A stretch of 64,000 nucleotides of DNA from Branchiostoma belcheri (taxonomy: Eukaryota > Chordata > Leptocardii > Amphioxiformes > Branchiostomatidae): contig NW_017803691.1 in assembly GCF_001625305.1 (NCBI RefSeq), positions 3,371 through 67,370 on the forward strand, read 5' to 3'. The translations under genes were made by a program, and so were the position numbers. Every line of letters starts with the position of its first letter. Position 1 is the stretch's first letter. Below the pieces are notes generated by a model that saw nothing but the letters and a program-made list of their open reading frames with translations, was not told the DNA's origin and made no database searches. Positions 56,767 to 64,000 of the stretch are shown here, one piece after another.

Positions 56767-57340
56767 TTAACCCTCAAACACCTGAATGGGGTCCATTTTT
56801 TATGTGCTATTTGAATTTTTTTCATTCGAAAAAAAATTCCTCCCGTGACTTTGTCGATAAATCTCTACTACAAGTTCTCCTAAATTTTTTGGAGATCGGC
56901 ACAATTTTGTAAAAATAACAACGGAAGTCTTATGTAAGACCGTGTGGGGTCCAAACGGACCCCAGCCATGTATTTGCACTTTTCTACACACAAAATTGTT
57001 CGGATGTCCTCAATATGTCTTCAAGGAAGCACTATTGCGTTAATATTGTGCAGTTTGCCAAGTAACCTCAACCTTAGGAATTAGGTCATAAATCATTTGA
57101 GGTCAACCCCATGTCCATGCCTGCAGGCCTTATCCTATTTTGCATAAATTATGATAATGGGCTGGAATTTTAACACTTAATCATGCCAAAATATACCTCT
57201 TACTATGTTTAACCAACACGTGCAAAGATCAATGAAAGAATGCAAAAAGGAATATAAATATGAAAGAAACCAAATGGGGTCCATTTGGACCCCGTTCGGG
57301 CATTAACGTCACGAAAAAAGTTCGGGTGTTTGAGGATTAA
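56767..57340. mobile_element. piggyBac-like MITE, copy 1
   Basis: TTAA-CCCTCAAACACCTGAA ... TTCGGGTGTTTGAGGA-TTAA gives inverted ends inside TTAA duplications, the piggyBac pattern. Subterminal GGGGTCCA/TGGACCCC pairs recur. No transposase. Short frames at 56568-56991 are not genes. Confidence 0.85.
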
Positions 57341-57674
57341 GGATAGTCAAAGCTTGGCAACAATACGGATCACGTTACACTAAAAAAAGACTACATCTAT
57401 GCCCTGGCTATCGGACCCGTGTAATGCATCGTATCTGTAAGTAAATGCGTAAAACTACTACTAGAGTAGTATTACATGTAGTTCCGAACTCACAACGTAG
57501 CTCGTTCCAAATACATGTCTTTTTTAATGTTCCTACTACATTGTAAGCGACTAAATTGTACAACAATGCATGTATTTACATTCGTTTCTGCTATGATGGT
57601 GACATTTACCAATATTGAACTCAGAACGAGTCTTTACCATTTCTCTAAGTGCAAAAATTATGGGTACGCCTTGT

Positions 57675-57694
57675 NNNNNNNNNNNNNNNNNNNN
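57675..57694. other. 20-base gap between the two copies
   Basis: Twenty N. The left flank stops within a tandem unit at GGGTACGCCTTGT, a sequence that continues normally at 61286-61298 in copy 2; the right flank begins at the same point where copy 1 starts. Confidence 0.97.
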
Positions 57695-60600
57695 GTACTG
57701 CAGCGAAAATTGGCTACATCCTACCTTTCAATTTCAACCAAAATTGATCGTTGGGGCCAGCTGATCTTTACCGTATCATTGTTGGAGACAATTGTTTCAT
57801 GACCTTCTAAGATTCATCGTCCAATTAAAGAGATTAAAAAACGGGTCAATATGTCTTGAGTGGGAATTATCACAAGGGACAAACAAATAGACTTTCTCTT
57901 TGTGAGCAAGATTTTACCCATATTCATAATATGATTGTCTTTTTTTTAACAAAACAAGCGTTTTCAACCTGTTTTATGCTTTTACACGAATTCACAAAAT
58001 GCACCAAGCATCTGGTAACATTCACTAGTATTGCACCAAGATATTTGGTACCATAGAGGCTGGTTGAGACTTCTGTTTCATGTCCGCCCACTCATGTACG
58101 ATCTCCAGCCAGACTAACCGTTACATAGCCTGGATACCAGCCTTTTGGGCTTTAGTGTGCTGGACAGTTTTCCTGACAAAAAGACTACCGCCCACTGTAG
58201 AAGTTTGTCTGGGTCAGCAGAGGACCGCACAGCTAGCTCATGACGTGCACGTGGCATAAAAACCATACAGATAACTTGTTTGTGCCTTTTGGTGGGAAAG
58301 TTAAAAGGCTGGCATCCAGGCTATTGAACCTGGGCATGAATTAGTGATGTGGAACACAAGCAGTTGTCATTCATAACGTGCACATTTCGGTATTTTCCAG
58401 ATAACTATACTTGTACAAGACAAGTACTCTCTAAGCAGTGGCTTGTTTTTGGCGTGTTTTAGGCTTTTCTATCGGGTGTTCTTTTTTGTGCTGGTATCTT
58501 TTGGGCGGGCACAAAAAAATACCAGTACACAAAAGAAAGTCCTATTAAAAAGCCTAAAATTTGCCAAGAAGAAGCCAAAGCCCAAACCTCTGCTTGGAGA
58601 GTACAAGATAAGGACTGTTTATAGAAGTAAAGGCTATGCTCACACAAAATTATAAAACAACAACAGCGAATAAAGTTGACTGTAGAATTTATCTTGTTGA
58701 ACTAATAAAAGGCTCACAGCGAGTTAGGCGTAGGATGGAATATTGAGTGGCAAGCACCTTTTAGTATGGAATAGGTCAACATGAAAATAGTGATTATCAA
58801 AAAGTTTTAATATGTAGGATTATCTTTGTGATATCATTGGGATCTAAAACAAAATTAATCTAAAATCAAATATGAAAAGTGAAGAAAGGAGAATCTAAGG
58901 TGAATGTCATTGAATGAATATTATAGGGTTTATTTTTAGTGTTGTGTCCGATCTTTGGTGGTACCGATAAAGAATACTCAATACTATATATATCATATAG
59001 CAAATTGAGCTACATTGTGCGTAGCAAGGCTTTAGCAAATATACATATATAGAGAGGAAAATATATTTATATATACATAAATATACATACAAGAATATAC
59101 ATAAATATACATACAAGACTGGCAATGAAAGCATACATTGCCATGGCGACGGTGGTTGCTGTTAGGGTTATTGTTTGCATGGCATGCACTGCCATGACTT
59201 CATGATTTTGATGGAGCCTTGGAAAATAGGGCATCTGGGGCAGACAGGTTTTCCAAAGGGTTCCCAGGAACGTGGAATGTTTCAGGAGTGTGTCAGCAAA
59301 CAGAGCTGGGAGACATCCCTGTGGACATTCCATGCCTGTGGATAAAATTCCTGTAGAATTTCTAGAATTCTTGTAAACTGCACACAATACCGTACCATAA
59401 GGCTCATCCCTGGGACGTCGCCAAAAATAGCAAAATAGCTCATGACAGCGTAGCTGCCAGTTCAACACGGGAAGGGGGAGCTAAATGATACCATACCCGT
59501 TCGGAAATTTGTGAGGAAATGGTTTACAAAGTCTAAAATATTATAACATAGTAACCAATGAGCTGTAACTGTCAGGCATCAAAATATTGTAGGAAAATAC
59601 AGCGAAAAAATCAGTTGAGGAATATTTGAAAAAAAAAAAAACTTGTGGTGATATTCCAACTCCTCAACTCAACCACCGTTACACCCCAGACATATCAAAC
59701 TATAATTGTGGACTGAACCTAAATAAGTATGTAGTGATCTAGTTTCTGGATCACCCATCTAGTCTGGAATACGTATCCAAACAGCTACATCTTAAAAACA
59801 TCACCACACCTAAGAAGACACTGCTTTGTGTGTCTTGGCCTGCGATTAAGAAAACCTACAGAACTGGTGTAGTGCGCTGTATGAATATACTGCATTGTAA
59901 GTGATGTGTTCTCAAATGACATAGATACCGGCGACTAGATTGTACAACAACACATGTAATTATATACATTAGTTTCTGGGCTAAGATAGTGATATCCGAA
60001 TTCACAACGAATCTTTACAATTTCTCTAATCACAGATATTACTAGTATGTGAACGCTATGTGTATTTTCATACTTTAATTGTAGGGCTTGTGTACTACAT
60101 GTAACTCAAAACGTAGCTCATACATTTCAATTCAGATGCCGAACTGGTCTGGTGTGGACTACGTATAGTCATACTGCGATGTGTTTTATGTCATATATGC
60201 ATACCAGCGACTATACTGTACAACAGTACACGTATTAGTCTTTGGACTCCGATCGTGACATCTACCAGTTCTGAAGTTACAACGTATCTTTACCATCTCT
60301 CTAAGTACAGGAATATCACGGGGTACGCTATGTTCATTTATGAATATTGAATCGTAGGACCTCTGATCTTTAATCATCTTTAAGTTAACCCTCAAACACC
60401 TGAATGGGGTCCATTTTTTATGTGCTATTTGAATTTTTTTCATTCGAAAAAAAATTCCTCCCGTGACTTTGTCGATAAATCTCTACTACAAGTTCTCCTA
60501 AATTTTTTGGAGATCGGCACAATTTTGTAAAAATAACAACGGAAGTCTTATGTAAGACCGTGTGGGGTCCAAACGGACCCCAGCCATGTATTTGCACTTT

Positions 60601-61298
60601 TCTACACACAAAATTGTTCGGATGTCCTCAATATGTCTTCAAGGAAGCACTATTGCGTTAATATTATGCAGTTTGCCAAGTAACCTCAACCTTAGGAATT
60701 AGGTCATAAATCATTTGAGGTCAACCCCATGTCCATGCCTGCAGGCCTTTATCCTATTTTTGCATAAATTATGATAATGAGCTGGAATTTTTAACACTTA
60801 ATCATGCCAAAATATACCTCTTACTATGTTTAACCAACACGTGCAAAGATCAATGAAAGAATGCAAAAAGGAATATAAATATGAAAGAAACCAAATGGGG
60901 TCCATTTGGACCCCGTTCGGGCATTAACGTCACGAAAAAAGTTCGGGTGTTTGAGGATTAAGGATAGTCAAAGCTTGGCAACAATACGGATCACGTTCAC
61001 AAAAAAAAAGACTACATCTATGCCCTGGCTATCCGGACCCGTGTAATGCATCGTATCTGTAAGTAAATGCGTAAAACTACTACTAGAGTAGTATTACATG
61101 TAGTTCCGAACTCACAACGTAGCTCGTTCCAAATACATGTCTTTTTTTAATGTTCCTACTACATTGTAAGCGACTAAATTGTACAACAATGCATGTATTT
61201 ACATTCGTTTCTGCTATGATGGTGACATTTACCAATATTGAACTCAGAACGAGTCTTTACCATTTCTCTAAGTGCAAAAATTATGGGTACGCCTTGTG
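57695..61298. repeat. large duplicated segment, copy 2
   Basis: Homologous to 51969-57674 without the LINE and MITE insertions. 58127-58323 is the uninterrupted version of a TAGCCTGGATACCAGCC element that the CR1-like LINE splits in copy 1. From about 60119 to 60669 it is identical to 56501-57051. Confidence 0.93.
60385..60961. mobile_element. piggyBac-like MITE, copy 2
   Basis: Same element as at 56767 at the homologous position, with the same TTAA borders, so inserted before the two copies diverged. Confidence 0.85.
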
Positions 61299-61527
61299 TA
61301 TTTTCATATTTCATTGAAGGATTTTGTAGGCACTGTAGGATGGTCGAAGAATTTCGCTAAATTAAGATTTGGTAACCGTACAGATCACCATTCCAAAAAC
61401 ATAGCTGCATCTATCGTAACTGTGTAAGGTACCGTACCTGTAAATGCAAAATCTTACTACTGTACTACATGTAGTTCCAAACTCACAACATCCACTATAT
61501 TCCAAATACAGAATTGGTCTGGTGACC

Positions 61528-61746
61528 TAACATCTGTGTTCATAATATAACCAGGGTCCATAATATCACCACCTTGAGAAATAGTGTGCTTAAAGATATT
61601 TTTACTGCAACATAATTTTGGTATGTACTCCTTCACACATCAAATGTACATACCTAGGGTATGTTGCAGTAAAGATATCTTTAAGCACACTATTTCTCAA
61701 GGTGGCGATATTATGGACCCTGGTGATATTATGGACACAGATGTTA
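61528..61746. mobile_element. 219-bp palindromic MITE
   Basis: TAACATCTGTGTTCATAATA and its complement begin arms of about 95 bases (through CACCTTGAGAAATAGTGTGC) around a short loop near 61640. Inserted within the long-period tandem repeat. Class unclear. Confidence 0.85.
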
Positions 61747-62054
61747 TATAATATACATATTCAGACTGCATTGTAAGCAAGTGACGTGTATTCATACTAG
61801 TAGCGACTAGATTGTACAACAACACATGTATGTACATTGGTTTCTGATCTGCGATGGTGTCATATACTAAGTACTGAACGCATAACACATCTTTACCATT
61901 TCTCTAAGTACAGGAGGGGGGCGGTTTGTGCATTTTCATATTGCATTGTAGGACCAGGTCATGGCAATAATACTGATCATCGTGGAACCACGGATGTGTC
62001 TATCCCTACTTCGGCTGGCCTGAACTTCTGCATCTTCACATTTGGATCAGGTAC

Positions 62055-63442
62055 CAGGGTAGGACAAGTATTTGCCCAGGGCAGGTAAAAATACTGTAAA
62101 AAAGTAATAAGTACTAGTAAAGGCAAGTGAATATCCCCTTGTACTTGCCAGATTGGGCAAGTAAATTTTTTGGATGCGAAGTATAGCCGCTATGGTGTAT
62201 GGAGCACACTCACTCATCATTTTGCCGTATATCATATAAATACCCTTTCGTCAGAAAATAAGTCTCAAACCACCTTATTTTGATAAATAAAGTATACAGC
62301 ATTATGAACTTCAAAATAAAATAATTTCCTTGTTACTCCGTGAAGGAGGTCAGGACCTCCGGACGGAGTGTTGTGATCGGCTGATTTTTCATGTTCGCAG
62401 TCAAAACACTGGGTTCTCTTTGTGTAATCGGCACGCAATTTTATACGCCGTCTGCGGGCATGCCCGTGTTGATGCACGAATGTGTATTTTTGCCGTTGCT
62501 GCTTTCGCGGTCAATGCAATATTGCAGACGCACCCCTACAATTACGAGGCGAATTGGAATGGTCCAGAAAAACGCGTTGTTTGGAATAGCAGTGGGGGGT
62601 GGGAACGTTCTATGCAGATACGGGGTGGGTTTTGTATAAGTGGTTCCGAGATGTTTTTGCCCATGCTTAAGAGATGCCAAGTTTTTTGGAAGATGTTCGC
62701 AGCCAAAACGCATTCTTCCGTACGTCGCATTTCTGTGTAATTTCGCATGTGGTGTGGCATTATGTCCGGGATGATGCACGTCTTTTTATTTTTACCGTAG
62801 CTGTTTTGATATTGAAGTAAATGCATATTTTAGAAACATCCCTACTTTTACAATCCTGTGGAATAGGCCGTAGGTTTAGGCAGTTGTCTGGTAGCAGAGG
62901 TACTATAAGCAGATATCCTGGTTATCTGGCCGGCGGTAGTAACACTCGCGGTGCTTACCGCAACTGTTGCTGGAATTTGGCCTGTTCCAGGCGCGCTTAA
63001 TTAGGTACAGGCACGGTAAGACGGTGGGGCTTTCTTTGTTACTAGACACGACCATGATAGTCCGATCTTTATGTGAATGCAATGATTGTGTGTGTGTAAT
63101 TAAAATGAACTTCGAATTTGAAGCACAGTATCTTTACACGCCCTGGGAGGAGTAATGGATTTAGCTCTTTGTATGTTTTATGCTTGTGACGCGCCCTCAT
63201 TGTATTAACCGTTGCCTAATTATAATGTCTGCACAGTAGGTCTGGCGTTGACGCTTGGGATTTTGTTGAAATATATAAAACTTTACGGAGGATTGTCACC
63301 TATGGCTTCTTGTTGGTATTAAAAATGCATATAAAGATGTCATGTATATTTTGGGCAAGTGAAAAGTTGGTTCGGGCAAATGGATATGACCATATACTTG
63401 CCCGAAAGGGCAAGTGAATTTTTGAAAACTTGTCCAACCCTG
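62055..63442. mobile_element. 1.4-kb non-autonomous element with CAGGGTWGGACAAGT ends
   Basis: CAGGGTAGGACAAGTATTT and the right end, complementary to CAGGGTTGGACAAGTTTTC, are inverted. Subterminal GGCAAGTGAA / ACTTGCCC motifs recur near both ends. CAGGG ends suggest hAT, but no clean 8-bp duplication is visible. The interior has two diverged units about 305 bases apart (GTTCGCAGTCAAAAC at 62395, GTTCGCAGCCAAAAC at 62696). The 136-codon frame at 62330 lies across these units and is not convincing as protein. Confidence 0.65.
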
Positions 63443-64000
63443 ACGGTACCTTACAAACAATACACGCGGACGTCATAACTGGTGAATGGGTCATACTCCC
63501 TCAGTGAGGCTGTTTATGTGGTTTCCTGAGCTGAGGCAAATAATGGACCTGTGTTGGAAGCGTCCAAATGTACCATGGCCACAACGTTGTGTACAGAGAG
63601 ACTGTGAAAACGCATTCATCATTTAACACCTACAACGTGAAATCAGCTGGGCTTTAATCCTGCGTCTCCTTCGTCGAAAACTTCAGCAGATCTTACTCAT
63701 CTTTCGGTGTTCGCAGTACTGTTGTGCCAGTTTGTGAAACTTTAAAAAGCGATTCTTTCGAAAAGGCTCTAGCGCTAGGAAGATCTAGCACTATGGTGTG
63801 GTAATGGCAAATATTTCGTAGGTTGTAAAACCGTTCTATTCGAGATTTCTACTCAACACTTGTTAGCCAGAAATAAAGTTATGAATCATGATGTGTCATT
63901 GTTTTGTACATATTCTTCACGTCTGCAACATGACCATGAGTTATGAGTTAAAAGAACGTTTATTTGGAACAAAGGAAAACGGCTTGAATAAATGCATGTT
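63443..64000. other. non-coding, nothing recognised
   Basis: No ORF, repeat or splice-bounded exon recognised up to the window end. Confidence 0.4.

Larger units (their letters stand above)
51969..57674. repeat. large duplicated segment, copy 1
   Basis: From TACTACAGCAATAATTGGCT onward this 5.7 kb is homologous to 57695-61298 in the same order and orientation. Copy 1 alone carries a CR1-like insertion (about 2 kb), a 107-base MITE and 96 bases at 55238-55334; copy 2 has 26 extra bases at about 58178. Non-coding apart from the LINE. It contains tandem units described at 56320 and ends at a 20-base gap. Confidence 0.93.
56320..61905 (+). repeat. long-period tandem repeat (about 270-420 bp units)
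   Basis: GCGACTARATTGTACAACAA starts units at about 56320, 56587 and 57546, again in copy 2 at 59933, 60206 and 61169, and once more at 61805. Each unit continues with a GTTTCTG...GATGGTGACAT part, a TCTTTACCATTTCTCTAAGT part and TTTTCATATTTCATTGTAGG. Two MITEs have inserted into units. Non-coding. Confidence 0.8.

Noticed and set aside
56568-56991. Two short minus-strand proteins with exact matches at 60186-60609
   Set aside because: The identity is due to the DNA duplication, and one frame crosses the end of a piggyBac-like MITE. No domain, no splice context.
62330-62740. Plus-strand frame of 136 codons as a gene
   Set aside because: It lies wholly inside the non-autonomous transposon and across its internal duplicated units, with no recognisable domain.

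Overview
The window reads as genomic DNA of an invertebrate deuterostome, most likely a cephalochordate (amphioxus). This is inferred from spliceosomal GT-AG genes of animal families (PARP14-like ADP-ribosyltransferase, TRIM, LRR receptors with long signalling tails, an agrin-type NtA domain), from dense miniature inverted-repeat elements and LINE 3' fragments, and from large insertion/deletion differences between two near-copies of one segment, as expected of a highly polymorphic diploid. Only about 15% is convincingly protein coding.

Layout. 1-6 kb: non-coding, with a striking TCACAT/ATGTGA cluster, two MITEs, nested LINE 3' ends and a CCTAGG-rich fold-back. 6.0-7.6 kb (-): two exons of an NtA (N-terminal agrin-like) secreted protein, whose only in-frame ATG lies in a MITE with a perfect target-site duplication. 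7.6-9.3 kb: MITEs and tandem repeats. 10.5-12.7 kb (-): an intact LRR receptor whose cytoplasmic tail is a repeat array of tyrosine motifs. 13-24.3 kb: repeats, minisatellites, three degraded LINEs and a Harbinger-type fold-back. 24.56-24.73 kb (-): first exon of a PARP10/14-type RRM protein. 27.9-35.5 kb (-): eight phase-consistent exons giving KH-like repeats, a WWE domain and a PARP catalytic domain. 35.6-43.9 kb: microsatellites, duplicated repeats and an 850-base gap. 43.97-45.19 kb (-): a RING/B-box/B-box/coiled-coil TRIM exon ending at a perfect phase-0 donor. 45.9-46.5 kb: an ACGT-rich transposon. 49.0-51.3 kb (+): a second LRR receptor. 52-61.3 kb: a segment present twice around a 20-base gap, probably two haplotypes laid end to end, whose differences expose a CR1-like insertion, a MITE insertion and a deletion. 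61.5-63.4 kb: further MITEs.

How the genes may fit together. The minus-strand genes between 24.5 and 45.5 kb belong to ubiquitin/ADP-ribose signalling families and the two LRR receptors carry tyrosine-based tails, so this looks like an innate-immunity type gene neighbourhood. The most interesting possibility is that the TRIM exon is spliced directly to the KH-WWE-PARP exons (phases match, no other coding exon was recognised between them), making a RING E3/mono-ADP-ribosyltransferase chimera. The TRIM exon and the RRM first exon also share a homologous upstream segment, suggesting paralogous genes with exchanged N-termini. All gene models are read by eye; none was tested against transcripts or databases.
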